This document shows, one piece after another, positions 15,299 to 25,001 of a stretch of 35,730 nt of DNA (positions within the stretch are counted from its first letter, which is position 1; each line of letters starts with the position of its first letter). The stretch is from NCBI RefSeq assembly GCF_003857035.1, contig NZ_QGSY01000189.1, forward strand, positions 1 to 35,730. The letters run 5' to 3'. A model generated the notes under the pieces. It was not told the origin of the DNA, made no database searches, and saw only the letters and a list, made by a program, of their open reading frames with translations. The DNA comes from Micromonospora arida. Its GTDB lineage: Bacteria > Actinomycetota > Actinomycetes > Mycobacteriales > Micromonosporaceae. Both the position numbers and the translations under genes were made by a program.

Positions 15299-17800
15299 GT
15301 TACCCCCGGAGTTGAGGAGCGGACCCGGGAGACCGGTCTCGTCGGCCGCCACGCGTCCGGCCGGGATGGCCGTACTCGGTGCGGGGACGGAGATCCGGAC
15401 GACCGCGCCGGACGTCGCCCCGAGGCTGCGCCGCACGGTCGAGCCGGGTGAGTTGGTCGGCAGCCAGACCACGCCGTCCGGCATCTCGGTGAGTTCCGCC
15501 GGCAGGGTCAGCGCCCCCCGGTCGGTGCCGACCGTGACCGCGTCACCGTCGACCACACCGAGCGCCTCGGCGGTGCCCTTACCCAGCCGGACCACCGGCG
15601 GACGGGCGGTCCCGGCGAGGTTTTCGTCGCCCTCGGTCAGGGTGCCGAGGTCCACCAGCTGGTGCCAGGTGGACAGCACGGCCTCCCCGGCGTTCGGCTG
15701 CGGCACCCGGCCCGGTGCGACCGACGGCGCGGCCGGCCGGGACATCCGCGTCGCCGGCAGCGTGCCCAGCTCACGGCGCACGCTCAGCACGTCGGCCGTG
15801 CCGAGGCTTACGTCGAGCAGCGCGGCCAGCGCGTCGAGCACCCGACCGTCGGTCATCGCGGCGGTGTTCAGCACCGCCTCGAACGGACGCAGCCGGCCCT
15901 CCCAGTCCAGGAAGCTTCCGGCCTTCTCGGCCACCGGGGCGACCGGCAGCACCACGTTCGCCCGCCGGGTCACCGCGCTGGCGCGCAGCTCGAGGCTGAC
16001 CAGGAACGGCACCGCGTCCAGTGCGGACTCGGCCAGTCGCGGGTCGGCCAGGTCGGCCGGGTCGACACCGCCGACGACCAGCGCGCCGAGCTGCCCGTTG
16101 GCGGCCGCCGTCAGGATGCCGTCGGTGTCCCGACCGGCCTGGCTCGGGATCACCCCGGCCGGGATGTCCCACGCCTCACCCAGCTCGGCCCGGGCGGCCG
16201 GCTCGGTGACCAGGCGTCCACCGGGGAGCAGGTTGGGCAGGCAGCCCGCGTCGACAGCGCCGCGGTCACCCGCGCGCCGCGGCACCCAGGCCAGCTTCGC
16301 GCCGGTACGCCGGGCCACGTCGGCCGCGGCGGAGAGCCCACCCGGCACGGTGGCCAACCGCTCGCCGACAATCAGGATCGCGCCCGGTGCGCTCAGCGCC
16401 TCGCTGACCGTGGCGTGCTCAGCGAGCACGCTGGCCTCCTCGCCCGGCACCACCCGGGCCAGCTTGGCACCGAGCTTCTCCAGGCCGCGGGTGGCGAAGG
16501 GCGCCAGCGCGTACACCGTCAGGGTCTTCTTCAGGTACGCCTTGCGCAGCCGCAGGAAGAGGATCGGGCACTCCTCCTCGGGCTCCAGGCCCACCAGCAC
16601 CACCGCCGGCGCGTTCTCCACGTCGGTGTAGGTGACGTCGGTGACCCCGGCGACCGAGCTGGCCAGGAAGTCGGCCTCCTCGCGGGAGACCGGGCGGGCC
16701 CGGAAGTCGATGTCGTTGGTGTTCAACGCGACCCGGGCGAACTTGGCGTAGGCGTACGCGTCCTCGACGGTCAGCCGACCGCCGGTGAGCACCGCAGTGC
16801 CCTGCCCGCCCTCCCGAGCGATGTGCAGCCCTTCGGCGGCGACGGTGAGCGCCTCACTCCAGGACGCCTCGCGCAGCTCACCGGTGTGCTCGTCGCGAAC
16901 CAGCGGAGTGGTCAGCCGGTCGGCGGCCCGGGTGTACTGGAAGCCCCAGCGACCCTTGTCGCAGTTCCACTCCTCGTTCACCGCCGGCTCGTCGCCGGCC
17001 AGCCGGCGCAGCACCTTGCCACGCCGCCAGTCGGTGCGCTGCCCGCAGCCGGCCGAGCAGTGCTCGCAGACGCTCGGGCTGGAGACCAGGTCGAACGGGC
17101 GGGCGCGGAAGCGGTACTGGGCACCGGTCAGCGCGCCCACCGGGCAGATCTGCACGGTGTTGCCGGAGAAGTAGGAGTTGAACGGGACATCCCCCGCGTC
17201 GCCCTCCTCGCCGTACGCGTCGTCCCGGTAGATGTTGATCTCCTCGGCGGACGACCGGCCCATCAGGTCGATGAACTTGTCGCCGGCGATCTCCTCGGAG
17301 AACCGGGTGCACCGCTGGCAGAGCACGCAACGCTCGCGGTCCAGCAGCACCTGGCTGCTGATCGCCATCGGCTTCTCGTACTCCCGCTTGTGCTCGTGGA
17401 AGCGCGAGTCGGTGCGGCCGGTGGACATCGCCTGGTTCTGGAGCGGGCACTCGCCGCCCTTGTCACACATCGGGCAGTCCAGCGGGTGGTTGAGCAGCAG
17501 CAGCTCCATCACCCCCTCCTGCGCCTTCTTGGCCACCGGGGAGGTGATCTGGGTACGCACGACCATGCCGTCGGCGACGGTCTGGGTGCAGGAGGCCACC
17601 GGCTTGCGCTGGCCCTCCACCTCGACCAGGCACTGCCGGCACGCGCCGGCCGGGGCCAGCAGCGGGTGGTCGCAGAACCGGGGGATCTCGGTGCCCATCT
17701 GCTCGGCGACCCGGATCAGCAGCGTCCCCTTGGGGGCGGTGACCTCGACGCCGTCGATGGTGAGGGTGACGGTCTCGGTCTGCTTGGCTACGTCGGTCAT
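15293..17800 (-). CDS. nuoG: NADH-quinone oxidoreductase subunit G
   Basis: An 835-aa large Fe-S subunit of complex I. Cluster ligands are visible in order: 2Fe-2S N1b (C43, C54, C57, C71); N5 (H105, C109, C112, C118); N4 (C158, C161, C164 and C219-P); and N7 (CxxCxxxC at C245, C248, C252 with C280), the extra cluster found in only some bacteria, with the usual molybdopterin-type motif around it. The rest resembles a molybdopterin oxidoreductase scaffold without cofactor, ending in a short MopB-binding-like domain (about 710-800). ATG at 17800 follows GGAAGG by 8 nt, a Shine-Dalgarno furnished by junction element E3. The TGA stop lies in element E2. Confidence 0.97.
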   Translation of the reverse strand: MTDVAKQTETVTLTIDGVEVTAPKGTLLIRVAEQMGTEIPRFCDHPLLAPAGACRQCLVEVEGQRKPVASCTQTVADGMVVRTQITSPVAKKAQEGVMELLLLNHPLDCPMCDKGGECPLQNQAMSTGRTDSRFHEHKREYEKPMAISSQVLLDRERCVLCQRCTRFSEEIAGDKFIDLMGRSSAEEINIYRDDAYGEEGDAGDVPFNSYFSGNTVQICPVGALTGAQYRFRARPFDLVSSPSVCEHCSAGCGQRTDWRRGKVLRRLAGDEPAVNEEWNCDKGRWGFQYTRAADRLTTPLVRDEHTGELREASWSEALTVAAEGLHIAREGGQGTAVLTGGRLTVEDAYAYAKFARVALNTNDIDFRARPVSREEADFLASSVAGVTDVTYTDVENAPAVVLVGLEPEEECPILFLRLRKAYLKKTLTVYALAPFATRGLEKLGAKLARVVPGEEASVLAEHATVSEALSAPGAILIVGERLATVPGGLSAAADVARRTGAKLAWVPRRAGDRGAVDAGCLPNLLPGGRLVTEPAARAELGEAWDIPAGVIPSQAGRDTDGILTAAANGQLGALVVGGVDPADLADPRLAESALDAVPFLVSLELRASAVTRRANVVLPVAPVAEKAGSFLDWEGRLRPFEAVLNTAAMTDGRVLDALAALLDVSLGTADVLSVRRELGTLPATRMSRPAAPSVAPGRVPQPNAGEAVLSTWHQLVDLGTLTEGDENLAGTARPPVVRLGKGTAEALGVVDGDAVTVGTDRGALTLPAELTEMPDGVVWLPTNSPGSTVRRSLGATSGAVVRISVPAPSTAIPAGRVAADETGLPGPLLNSGGNQ

Positions 17801-17859
17801 CAGAGTCGCCTTCCATTCGCGACTGCGGGACTCGCAAGCTCATTCCTCGCGCTCATCAG
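17797..17859 (-). repeat. Junction repeat element copy E3 (nuoF/nuoG)
   Basis: Element copy bounded by perfect 7-bp direct repeats CTGATGA (17859-17853 and 17803-17797). The left one contains the nuoF stop TGA, the right one the nuoG ATG. Right half reads GGAAGGCGACTCTGATGA, nearly identical to copy E4. Period 56 nt. Confidence 0.87.
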
Positions 17860-19172
17860 TGCGCCCCTACCAGGGTCTTCTCCGACAGCTTGGGTGCGGT
17901 CCGACCCTCGATGTAGTCGAGGTAGTCCTGCTTGAAGTACTGCAGCGAGGAGGTCACCGAGCTGGTCGCGCCGTCACCCAGACCGCAGAACGAGCGGCCG
18001 AGGATGTTGTCGCAGGTGTCCAGCAGGGTGTCCAGGTCCTCGTGGGTGCCCTGGCCGGCGAGGATCCGCCGGTAGACCCGGACCATCCAGTAGTTGCCCT
18101 CACGGCACGGGGTGCACTTGCCGCACGACTCGTGGTGGTAGAACTCCAGCCACCGGTACGTCGCGTAGACCGGGCAGTCCTGGTCGGAGAAGATCTGGGT
18201 GGCCGTGGTGCCGAGGATCGAGCCGGCCGCCGCCACCCCCTCGAAGTCCAGTGGCACGTCCAGGTGCTCGGCGGCGAGCAGCGGGGTGGACGAGCCACCC
18301 GGGGTCCAGAATCGCAGGTTGTGGCCGGGCTGCATGCCACCGGCCAGTTCCAGCAGCTCGCGCAGCGTGACACCCATCGAGCACTCGTACTGGCCCGGGT
18401 TGGCGACCCGGCCGGAGAGCGAGTAGATCATCGGCCCGGAGGACTTCTCGGTGCCCATGCTCTTCCACCAGTCGGCCCCACCAAGCACGATCGGCGGCAC
18501 GCTGGCGATGGTGCCGACGTTGTTCACCACCGTCGGGCTCGCGTACAGGCCGTGGGTGGCCGGGAACGGCGGGCGCAGCCGCGGCTGGCCCCGGAACCCC
18601 TCCAGCGAGTCCAGCAGCGCCGTCTCCTCGCCGCAGATGTACGCCCCGGCGCCGGAGTGCACCACCAGCTCCAGGTCGTAGCCACTGCGCAGGATGTTCC
18701 GGCCCAGGTAACCCTTGTCGTACGCCTCCTGGACCGCGTTGCGCAGCCGACGCGCGGCGTGCACCGCCTCGCCCCGGATGTAGATGTAGGCGCGGGCGGC
18801 CCGGATCGCGTACGACGCGATGATGACGCCCTCGACCAGCGCGTGCGGGTCGTGGGTCATCAGCGGCAGGTCCTTGCAGGTGCCCGGCTCGCCCTCGTCG
18901 GCGTTGACCACCAGGTAGTGCGGCTTGCCGTCGCCCTGCGGAATGAAGCCCCACTTGAGACCGGTGGGGAAGCCGGCACCGCCTCGGCCCCGCAGCCCGG
19001 AATCCTTGATCAGCTGGATCAGGTCGTCCGGGTGCGCCTTGAGCGCCTTGCGCAGCGCGGCGTAGCCGTCCAACTGCTCGTACGTGCCGATGCGCCAGGC
19101 GTCCGGCGACAGCCAGCGCTTGGTCAGCACCGGCGTCAGCTTGGCCAGCGTCTCCGGGCGGGGAGTGGTCAC
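17856..19172 (-). CDS. nuoF: NADH-quinone oxidoreductase subunit F
   Basis: A 438-aa flavoprotein subunit of complex I that binds NADH and FMN. The Gly-rich nucleotide motif LRGRGGAGFPTGLKW is at 60-74, followed by NADEGEPGTCKD (90-101). The N3 4Fe-4S ligands are ESCGKCTPC (C350, C353, C356) and C396 in RSFCGLGD. The start is GTG at 19172, overlapping the nuoE stop by GTGA. A longer in-frame reading upstream runs through nuoE and is a shadow. The stop is followed directly by junction element E3. Confidence 0.97.
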   Translation of the reverse strand: MTTPRPETLAKLTPVLTKRWLSPDAWRIGTYEQLDGYAALRKALKAHPDDLIQLIKDSGLRGRGGAGFPTGLKWGFIPQGDGKPHYLVVNADEGEPGTCKDLPLMTHDPHALVEGVIIASYAIRAARAYIYIRGEAVHAARRLRNAVQEAYDKGYLGRNILRSGYDLELVVHSGAGAYICGEETALLDSLEGFRGQPRLRPPFPATHGLYASPTVVNNVGTIASVPPIVLGGADWWKSMGTEKSSGPMIYSLSGRVANPGQYECSMGVTLRELLELAGGMQPGHNLRFWTPGGSSTPLLAAEHLDVPLDFEGVAAAGSILGTTATQIFSDQDCPVYATYRWLEFYHHESCGKCTPCREGNYWMVRVYRRILAGQGTHEDLDTLLDTCDNILGRSFCGLGDGATSSVTSSLQYFKQDYLDYIEGRTAPKLSEKTLVGAH

Positions 19173-20368
19173 TTCTGGGCCCCCGTTTCGTTCGCGTCCG
19201 CCGGTCCGGCGCCGTCGGCGTCCGTCCCAGCCTTCGCTTCGGTGAGGTTGCGCTCCTGCGCCCCGGCCTCGTCGCCGGCGGGCTTGCCGTCGCCGGCCGG
19301 CGCGTTGGCCGCCACGCCGGCGGCCTCGGCCGACCGCGCGTCGCCAGCCTCGGGCGCGGTGCCGGTGCGGTCCGTCGGGACCTTCGTGCCAGGGGCGTCC
19401 GGCACTGCCGTGTCCGCGTCCGGCTGCCGGGTCTCGGCGGTACGCACCTGCGGCGACTTGTCGTCCGGTGCCTTGACGTCCCGCGTGGTGCTGCCACTGG
19501 CCTCTGCCGGCTTCGCCGGCCCGGTGGCCTCTGCCGGCTTCGCCGGCCCGGCGACCCCGGCCGCCCCCGTCGGAGCGGACGCCCCGTCGCCACCCTTGAC
19601 CGGCGCCGTGCTGGCCTCGACGGGCGCCGGCTTGGCGGCCTCCGCCTTCGCCTTCGCCTCGGCGGCGGCCTTGTCGGCCTCGGCCTTGCTCCGGATCGGG
19701 GTGTTGGGGTCGAAGCCCGGCACCGAGACGCCGTGCTGCTGGGCCAGCCGCAGCCCACGCAGGGTGGGCTCGCCCGGCCCGCCGTCGGCGACTGCGCCGT
19801 CCCGCTCGTCGGCGAAGCCGGCGAGCTGCACCGCCATCTCCTTGAGCGTGCAGAGCCGGGCGCCGCGGGTCGGCATCGGCCGCCCGCCCGCCCGCAGCTC
19901 GTCCACGACACCGACCGCTGTGGACGCGTCCACGCCGTCGAAGAAGTCGTAGTTGACGGTCATCACCGGCCCGTAGTCGCACGCCGCCAGGCACTCGGCG
20001 TGCTCCAGCGTGATCGTGCCGTCGGCGGTGGTCTCGTCGTGCCCGACGCCCAGGTGCTCGGCGAGGGTGTCGTAGACCTCCTGGCCACCGAGCACGTTGC
20101 ACATGGTGTTGGTGCAGACGCTGACCAGGAAGTCGCCGGTCGGCTTGCGCTTGTACATCGTGTAGAAGGTGGCCACCGCGCCGACCTGGGCCTTGTTCAG
20201 CCCGAGCACCTCGGCGCAGAAGGCGACCCCGGACGGGGAGACGTACCCCTCTTCGGCCTGCACCAGGTGCAGCAGCGGCAGCAGCGCCGAACGGGACCGG
20301 TCCGCCGGGTAACGGGCGATGATCTCGCGCGCCCGCTCCCGGGTCTCGTCACTGAAAACAACACTCAT
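19169..20368 (-). CDS. nuoE: NADH-quinone oxidoreductase subunit E with long disordered C-terminal extension
   Basis: A 399-aa thioredoxin-like 2Fe-2S subunit of complex I. The N1a ligands are C85, C90 (SVCTNTMC) and C126, C130 (ECLAAC), in a domain of about 165 residues. Residues 166-227 (to PGFDPNTPIRS) look like the ordinary actinobacterial tail. From about 228 to the end (172 residues) the protein is low-complexity: an Ala/Lys/Glu helix-like start (KAEADKAAAEAKAKAEAAK), then Ala/Pro/Gly/Thr-rich sequence with an exact 27-bp tandem repeat. NuoE is usually 160-240 aa, so the tail is unusually long. ATG at 20368 follows GGAAGG by 8 nt within element E4. Overlaps nuoF by GTGA. Confidence 0.95.
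   Translation of the reverse strand: MSVVFSDETRERAREIIARYPADRSRSALLPLLHLVQAEEGYVSPSGVAFCAEVLGLNKAQVGAVATFYTMYKRKPTGDFLVSVCTNTMCNVLGGQEVYDTLAEHLGVGHDETTADGTITLEHAECLAACDYGPVMTVNYDFFDGVDASTAVGVVDELRAGGRPMPTRGARLCTLKEMAVQLAGFADERDGAVADGGPGEPTLRGLRLAQQHGVSVPGFDPNTPIRSKAEADKAAAEAKAKAEAAKPAPVEASTAPVKGGDGASAPTGAAGVAGPAKPAEATGPAKPAEASGSTTRDVKAPDDKSPQVRTAETRQPDADTAVPDAPGTKVPTDRTGTAPEAGDARSAEAAGVAANAPAGDGKPAGDEAGAQERNLTEAKAGTDADGAGPADANETGAQK
19499..19549 (-). repeat. 27-bp tandem repeat in the nuoE tail
   Basis: Nearly two complete units of a 27-bp period starting at 19499 and 19526, in frame, encoding AKPAEATGP then AKPAEASG. A recent in-frame slippage or recombination product inside the disordered extension. 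Confidence 0.8.
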
Positions 20369-20424
20369 CAGAGCCGCCTTCCGTTCGCGACTGCGGGGCT
20401 CGCAAGCTCACTCCTCGCGCTCAC
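20365..20424 (-). repeat. Junction repeat element copy E4 (nuoD/nuoE)
   Basis: Element copy opening with the nuoD stop in GGTGAGCGCGAGGA and closing with GGAAGGCGGCTCTGATGA, which supplies both the Shine-Dalgarno and the nuoE ATG. Period 56 nt as in E3. Here the two ends share only TGAG, because the left end is of GTGA type and the right end of ATGA type. Confidence 0.85.
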
Positions 20425-21746
20425 CGGTCACAACCCCCCATGACCGGGTCCAACGAGGCGCCGCCGGCGATCACGTCGGCGATCAGGCCGCCCTCGGCCA
20501 TCGCCGGGAGGGCCTGCAGGTTGACGAAGCTGGGCTCCCGGTAGTGCACCCGGTAAGGCCGGGTGCCACCGTCGGACACCGCGTGCACGCCCAGCTCGCC
20601 GCGGGGTGCCTCGATGGCGACGTACACCTGGCCGGGCGGAACCCGGAAGCCCTCGGTCACCAGCTTGAAGTGGTGGATCAGCGATTCCATCGACTGACCC
20701 ATGATCTTCGCGACGTGCTCCAGGGAGTTGCCCATGCCGTCCACGCCGATGGCCAACTGGGCCGGCCAGGCGATCTTGCGGTCGGCGACCATCACCGGAC
20801 CCGGCTTGAGCCGGTCCAGCGCCTGCTCGACCAGCTTCATCGACTCCCGGATCTCGGCGAGCCGGACCTGGTAGCGACCCCACACGTCACCGTCGGGATG
20901 GGTCGGCACGTCGAACTCGTACGTCTCGTAGCCGCAGTACGGCATGGTCTTGCGCAGGTCCCAGGCGAGGCCGGCGGAGCGCAGCACCGGGCCGGTGATG
21001 CCGAGGGCCACGCAGCCGGTGACGTCCAGCACCGCGACGCCCTTCGTCCGCTCGGTCCAGATCGGCTGGCCGGAGAGGAGGTCCTCGTACTCCTTGAGCT
21101 TCTTCGGCATCATCTTGAGGAACTCGCGGATCTTGCGGACCGCGTCGTCCGGCACGTCCTGCGCCACCCCGCCCGGCCGGACGTACGCGTGGTTCATCCG
21201 CAGGCCGGTGATGGTCTCGAAGATGTCGAGGATGTACTCCCGCTCGCGGAAGCCGTACAGCATGATCGAGATCGCGCCCAGCTCCATGCCGGTGGTGGCC
21301 AGCCAGACCAGGTGCGACGAGATCCGGTTGAGCTCCATCATCAGCACCCGGATGGTGGTGGCCCGCTCGGTGATGTCGTCGGTGATGCCGAGCAGCTTCT
21401 CCACCGCGAGGGCGTACGCCGTCTCGTTGAAGATCGGGGCGAGGTAGTCCATCCGGGTCACGAACGTCGAGCCCTGAACCCAGTTGCGGTATTCGAGGTT
21501 CTTCTCGATGCCGGTGTGCAGGTAGCCGATGACGGAGCGGGCCTCGCGGACCGTCTCGCCCTCCAGCTCCAGGATCAGCCGCAGCACCCCGTGCGTGGAC
21601 GGGTGCTGCGGACCCATGTTGACGACGATCCGCTCGTCGTTGATCGGGTCGGTGCCCGAGACGATGGTGTCCCAGTCCCCACCGGTGACGGTGAAGACCC
21701 GACCCTCGTCGGTCTCGTGCTCGCTGGCGTAGTTCGACGTCGTCAC
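20421..21746 (-). CDS. nuoD: NADH-quinone oxidoreductase subunit D
   Basis: A 441-aa peripheral subunit of complex I (49-kDa homologue, related to NiFe-hydrogenase large subunit without metal site) that forms the quinone pocket with NuoB. Motifs: [17 protein letters not shown] with the pocket histidines, [14 protein letters not shown], and a late [32 protein letters not shown]. The start is GTG at 21746, overlapping nuoC by GTGA. The GTG frame is preferred to the long fusion reading through nuoC's other frame. It ends in GGCDR, with TGA at the left edge of junction element E4. Confidence 0.97.
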   Translation of the reverse strand: MTTSNYASEHETDEGRVFTVTGGDWDTIVSGTDPINDERIVVNMGPQHPSTHGVLRLILELEGETVREARSVIGYLHTGIEKNLEYRNWVQGSTFVTRMDYLAPIFNETAYALAVEKLLGITDDITERATTIRVLMMELNRISSHLVWLATTGMELGAISIMLYGFREREYILDIFETITGLRMNHAYVRPGGVAQDVPDDAVRKIREFLKMMPKKLKEYEDLLSGQPIWTERTKGVAVLDVTGCVALGITGPVLRSAGLAWDLRKTMPYCGYETYEFDVPTHPDGDVWGRYQVRLAEIRESMKLVEQALDRLKPGPVMVADRKIAWPAQLAIGVDGMGNSLEHVAKIMGQSMESLIHHFKLVTEGFRVPPGQVYVAIEAPRGELGVHAVSDGGTRPYRVHYREPSFVNLQALPAMAEGGLIADVIAGGASLDPVMGGCDR

Positions 21747-22480
21747 TGGTACGACCTCCGCTCGCTCGGCGGCTGGATCTCCGCGCCCTTGTACTCGACG
21801 GGCACGCCGCCGAGTGGGTAGTCCTTGCGCTGCGGGTGACCCTCCCAGTCGTCCGGCATGAGGATCCGGGTCAGGTTGGGGTGGCCGTCGAAGACGATGC
21901 CGAACATGTCGTACGCCTCGCGCTCCTGCCAGTCCGCCGTCGGGTAGATGGCGGTCACGCTGGGCAGGTGCGGGGCCTCGACGGAGACCGCGGCCTCCAG
22001 CCGGACCCGCCGCCGGTACGTCATCGAGGTGAGCAGGTACACCACGTGCAACCGGCGCTCGTCGGCGCCCAGGTAGTCCGCACCGGACACGGAGGAGCAC
22101 AGCTCGAACCGCAGCGCCAGGTCGTCCCGCATCACCTGGCAGACCTCGGCGATCCGCTCCGGGCGTACGTGCAGGGTCAGCTCACCCCGGTCGACCACGA
22201 CCTTCTCGATCGCGTCGTTGAAGGCCGGGTACGCCTCCTCCAGCGCGTCGCGGACCTCGTCGAAGTAGCCCCCGTACGGCCGGGACGCCTCCTCGATGGG
22301 CTGGCGCTGGCGGACCAGGCCGCCGTAGCCGGACACGTCGCCGGTGCCCTGGTTGCCGAACATCCCGCGACCCGCCGGGCTGGCCGGCGGGTACTCGGCC
22401 GGGGCGGTGCTGCTGGCGCCGACCGGCGTCACCGGGACCGGCACTCCGCCGTCGTTTGGCTTGTCGGTGGGTGACGTCAT
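21743..22480 (-). CDS. nuoC: NADH-quinone oxidoreductase subunit C
   Basis: A 245-aa peripheral subunit of complex I (30-kDa homologue). The family domain spans about 70-235, with [23 protein letters not shown], the signature region [44 protein letters not shown]. Residues 1-60 are a Pro/Ser/Gly-rich, poorly conserved leader. ATG at 22480 overlaps nuoB by ATGA, and its stop overlaps nuoD by GTGA. nuoC and nuoD are separate genes here, not fused as in enterobacteria. Confidence 0.97.
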   Translation of the reverse strand: MTSPTDKPNDGGVPVPVTPVGASSTAPAEYPPASPAGRGMFGNQGTGDVSGYGGLVRQRQPIEEASRPYGGYFDEVRDALEEAYPAFNDAIEKVVVDRGELTLHVRPERIAEVCQVMRDDLALRFELCSSVSGADYLGADERRLHVVYLLTSMTYRRRVRLEAAVSVEAPHLPSVTAIYPTADWQEREAYDMFGIVFDGHPNLTRILMPDDWEGHPQRKDYPLGGVPVEYKGAEIQPPSERRSYQ

Positions 22481-23154
22481 TTCGGGCCTGCCTGCGGGTG
22501 GAGGTGGTTCTGAGCGTTCATCCAGTTCTCGATGCGCAGCTGCTCCTCGCGGCCCTCGCGGACCGCCCGGGTCCACTCGGCGCGCCGGGCCTTGTCGCTG
22601 CGGTACGAGGAGGGCATCGAGCCGTAGGGCACGACCGGAACGTCGCCGCGCTCCTGGCGGGCCGCCAGCATCTTGCGGCCGTTCGGGCCCAGCGGCTCAT
22701 ACATGATCTTCTCGCGGAGCTTGAGGATCGCGTCGATGAGCATCTCCGGCCGAGGCGGACAGCCGGGCAGGTACATGTCGACCGGCACGACGTGGTCGAC
22801 GCCCTGCACGATCGCGTAGTTGTTGAACATGCCGCCGCTGCTGGCGCAGACGCCCATCGAGAGCACCCAGCGCGGCTCGGCCATCTGGTCGTAGATCTGG
22901 CGCAGCACCGGGGCCATCTTCTGACTCACCCGGCCGGCCACGATCATCAGGTCGGCCTGCCGGGGCGACGCCCGGAAGACCTCCATGCCCCAGCGGCCCA
23001 TGTCGTAGTGCGGACCACCGGCGGCCATCATCTCGATGGCGCAGCAGGCCAGGCCGAAGGTGGCGCCCCACACGGACGACTTCCGAGACCAGTTGACCAG
23101 CTTCTCCACCGAGGTGAGCAGGACGCCGGCGGGAAGCTTCTCCTCGATGCCCAT
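22477..23154 (-). CDS. nuoB: NADH-quinone oxidoreductase subunit B
   Basis: A 225-aa peripheral subunit of complex I holding terminal cluster N2. The ligands are the tandem cysteines [10 protein letters not shown] (C37, C38), [10 protein letters not shown] (C103) and PGCPPRPE (C132). The C-terminal 60 residues (from about 165) are charged and longer than in many bacteria. The ATG at 23154 is 14 nt after the nuoA stop, with AAGGAA upstream. A longer in-frame extension is a shadow of nuoA. Confidence 0.97.
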   Translation of the reverse strand: MGIEEKLPAGVLLTSVEKLVNWSRKSSVWGATFGLACCAIEMMAAGGPHYDMGRWGMEVFRASPRQADLMIVAGRVSQKMAPVLRQIYDQMAEPRWVLSMGVCASSGGMFNNYAIVQGVDHVVPVDMYLPGCPPRPEMLIDAILKLREKIMYEPLGPNGRKMLAARQERGDVPVVPYGSMPSSYRSDKARRAEWTRAVREGREEQLRIENWMNAQNHLHPQAGPK

Positions 23155-23168
23155 CTGACGTTCCTTCC

Positions 23169-23534
23169 TCAGTCCCAGTCCAGGCCGCCGCGCCGCCACA
23201 CGTAGGCGTACGCAACGAAGACCGCGACGATGAACAGGACCATCTCCACGAAGCCGAAGATCGGCAGAGCGTCGAACGAGACCGCCCAGGGGTAGAGGAA
23301 GATGATCTCGATGTCGAAGACGATGAAGAGCATCGCCGTCAGGTAGAACTTGATCGGGAACCGCCCGCCGCCGACCGGCTGCGGGCTGGGCTCGATGCCG
23401 CACTCGTAAGCCTCGAGTTTGGCCTTGTTGTAACGACGGGGACCGGCGAAGCGGGCGGCGCCGACGGAAAACAGCGAGAACGCCGCGGCGAGGGCGAACA
23501 GCCCGATGATCGGTGCGTAAGGCGAGAGCGACAT
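23169..23534 (-). CDS. nuoA: NADH-quinone oxidoreductase subunit A
   Basis: A 121-aa three-helix membrane subunit of complex I and first gene of the 16.5-kb operon. The family loop reads [47 protein letters not shown], containing the conserved Cys of the NuoA loop near the quinone entry and the acidic helix-2 residues. ATG at 23534 has the Shine-Dalgarno AGGAG 6 nt upstream. The 135-bp gap to menJ holds the operon promoter region. Confidence 0.97.
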   Translation of the reverse strand: MSLSPYAPIIGLFALAAAFSLFSVGAARFAGPRRYNKAKLEAYECGIEPSPQPVGGGRFPIKFYLTAMLFIVFDIEIIFLYPWAVSFDALPIFGFVEMVLFIVAVFVAYAYVWRRGGLDWD

Positions 23535-23584
23535 CGTTTTCTCCTGCTCGTCCTTCCCTGCCCTCGGTGCTTGACGAAAATCAC

Positions 23585-23614
23585 ACTATTCACGTCCCTC
23601 GCAGTGGCAGTCAG
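23585..23614 (-). promoter_or_regulatory. Candidate promoter of the nuo operon
   Basis: On the minus strand CTGACT (23614-23609) is followed after 18 nt by AATAGT (23590-23585), a weak housekeeping-type pair, about 50 nt upstream of nuoA. No other -35/-10 pair in the gap looks better. Weak evidence. Confidence 0.3.
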
Positions 23615-23631
23615 CGGGGGTCGATCTTTGT

Positions 23632-23663
23632 CGGCATCGGGGCCGTGACCAGCGCCGATGCCG
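23632..23663 (-). terminator. Hairpin after the menaquinone reductase gene
   Basis: Perfect 9-bp stem CGGCATCGG (23632-23640) and CCGATGCCG (23655-23663) with a 14-nt loop, 6 nt after the stop of the minus-strand reductase gene. Probably separates it from the nuo promoter. Confidence 0.55.
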
Positions 23664-23669
23664 TCCTAC

Positions 23670-24947
23670 TTATACGGCTGGCGCGGCCTTCGTCATCGCG
23701 TTGATGACCCGGTCCATCGCATCCCCGCCGCGCGGGTCGGTCAGGTTGGCCAACAGCTTGAGCACGAAACGCATCAGCGTCGGGTGCGGCATGCCGTGTT
23801 TGGTGGCGATCCGCATGATCTCGGGGCGGCCGATCAGTTTCACGAAGATGCCGCCCAGCCGGTAGTAACCGCCGAGCCGGGCCTTCAGCTCGCTCGGGTA
23901 CGCCAACAGCGCGCGCTCGCGTTCCGGGCCGGCCGGCCGGGCGAGGGCCTGGATCATGACCTCCGCTGCCAGTTCGCCGGACTCCATCGCGTACGCGATG
24001 CCCTCGCCGTTGAACGGGTTGACCATGCCGCCCGAGTCGCCGACCAGCAGCACGCCCCGGGTGTAGTGGGGCACCCGGTTGAAGCCCATCGGCAGCGCGG
24101 CACCGAGGATCGGGCCGTCGGCGTTGGTCTCGTCGGTCATCCCCCAGTCAACCGGCGTGTTGGCGAGCCAGTCGGTGAGCAGCCGGCGGTAGTTGGTCTT
24201 GCCGAACGCCGAGGACGAGTTGAGCACGCCGAGCCCGACGTTGACCCGCCCGTCACCGAGGCCGAAGATCCAGCCGTACCCGGGCAGCAGGTTGTCGCCG
24301 CTGTCCTTGCTGCGCAGCTCCAGCCAGGACTCCAGGTAGTTGTCCTCGTGCTTGGCCGGCGAGCGGTAGTAGCGGCGGACGGCCACGCCGATCGGCCGGT
24401 CCTCCCGCTTGGCCAGCCCGAGCGCGAGCGGGAACCGGCCGGAGACGCCGTCCGCCGCGACGACCAGCGGCGCGTGGAAGGTGATGGGCTCCTTGCCCGG
24501 CCCGACCTCCGCCTCGACGCCGGTGACGCGGCCATCGCCGTCGAGCACCGGGCCCAGCACGTTGACGCTGGTCCGCAGTTTCGCGCCGGCGGCCACCGCC
24601 CGCTGGGCGAGCAGGTCGTCGAAGTCCAGGCGCGTGCGCACCAGACCGTAGTTGGGGAAGCTGGCCAGCTCCGGCCAGTCCAGTTCGAGGCGCACCCCGC
24701 CGCCGATGACCCGCAGGCCGCGGTTGTGCAGCCAGCCCGCCTCGGGTGAGGTGTCCACACCCATCCGGATGAGCTGGCGCACCGCGCGCGGGGTCAACCC
24801 GTCGCCGCAGACCTTCTCCCGGGGGAACTCGGTCTTCTCCAACAACAGCACCCGTACGCCGTGCCGAGCCAGGTGGTACGCAGTCGCTGACCCACCGGGA
24901 CCGGCGCCCACGACAATGACGTCGGCGTCGTGTTCAACCGCGGTCAT
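23670..24947 (-). CDS. menJ: Geranylgeranyl reductase-family FAD oxidoreductase, probable menaquinone reductase
   Basis: A 425-aa FAD-dependent oxidoreductase. The N-terminal dinucleotide fold reads DADVIVVGAGPGGSATAYHLA (G14, G16, G19), followed by EFPREKVCGDGLTPRA, a GGR-family signature, and a C-terminal FAD motif GVLLVGDSGGMVNPFNGEGIAYAMESG. Mycobacterial MenJ, a member of this family next to menG and a prenyl synthase gene, saturates one isoprene unit of menaquinone. The same neighbours here (menG, prenyl synthase, nuo) support that role, but a role in lipid isoprenoid reduction cannot be excluded. The ATG at 24947 follows AGGAGG by 5 nt, so an upstream ATG at 24983 is not used. A strong palindrome lies 55 nt upstream. 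Confidence 0.88.
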   Translation of the reverse strand: MTAVEHDADVIVVGAGPGGSATAYHLARHGVRVLLLEKTEFPREKVCGDGLTPRAVRQLIRMGVDTSPEAGWLHNRGLRVIGGGVRLELDWPELASFPNYGLVRTRLDFDDLLAQRAVAAGAKLRTSVNVLGPVLDGDGRVTGVEAEVGPGKEPITFHAPLVVAADGVSGRFPLALGLAKREDRPIGVAVRRYYRSPAKHEDNYLESWLELRSKDSGDNLLPGYGWIFGLGDGRVNVGLGVLNSSSAFGKTNYRRLLTDWLANTPVDWGMTDETNADGPILGAALPMGFNRVPHYTRGVLLVGDSGGMVNPFNGEGIAYAMESGELAAEVMIQALARPAGPERERALLAYPSELKARLGGYYRLGGIFVKLIGRPEIMRIATKHGMPHPTLMRFVLKLLANLTDPRGGDAMDRVINAMTKAAPAV

Positions 24948-24969
24948 TCGCGCCTCCTCCCGCACGCTC

Positions 24970-24983
24970 GTGAAATGCTTCAC
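24970..24983. promoter_or_regulatory. Short perfect palindrome upstream of menJ
   Basis: GTGAA-ATGC-TTCAC (24970-24983), 5-bp arms, 23 nt upstream of the menJ start; could act in the leader or as an operator half-site pair. Weak on its own. Confidence 0.3.
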
Positions 24984-25001
24984 AAGCCAGACGGGACGAG
25001 T

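Noticed and set aside
15662..17935. Plus-strand 757-aa ORF opposite nuoG
   Set aside because: Mirror-frame artefact; real gene on the minus strand has all cluster ligands.
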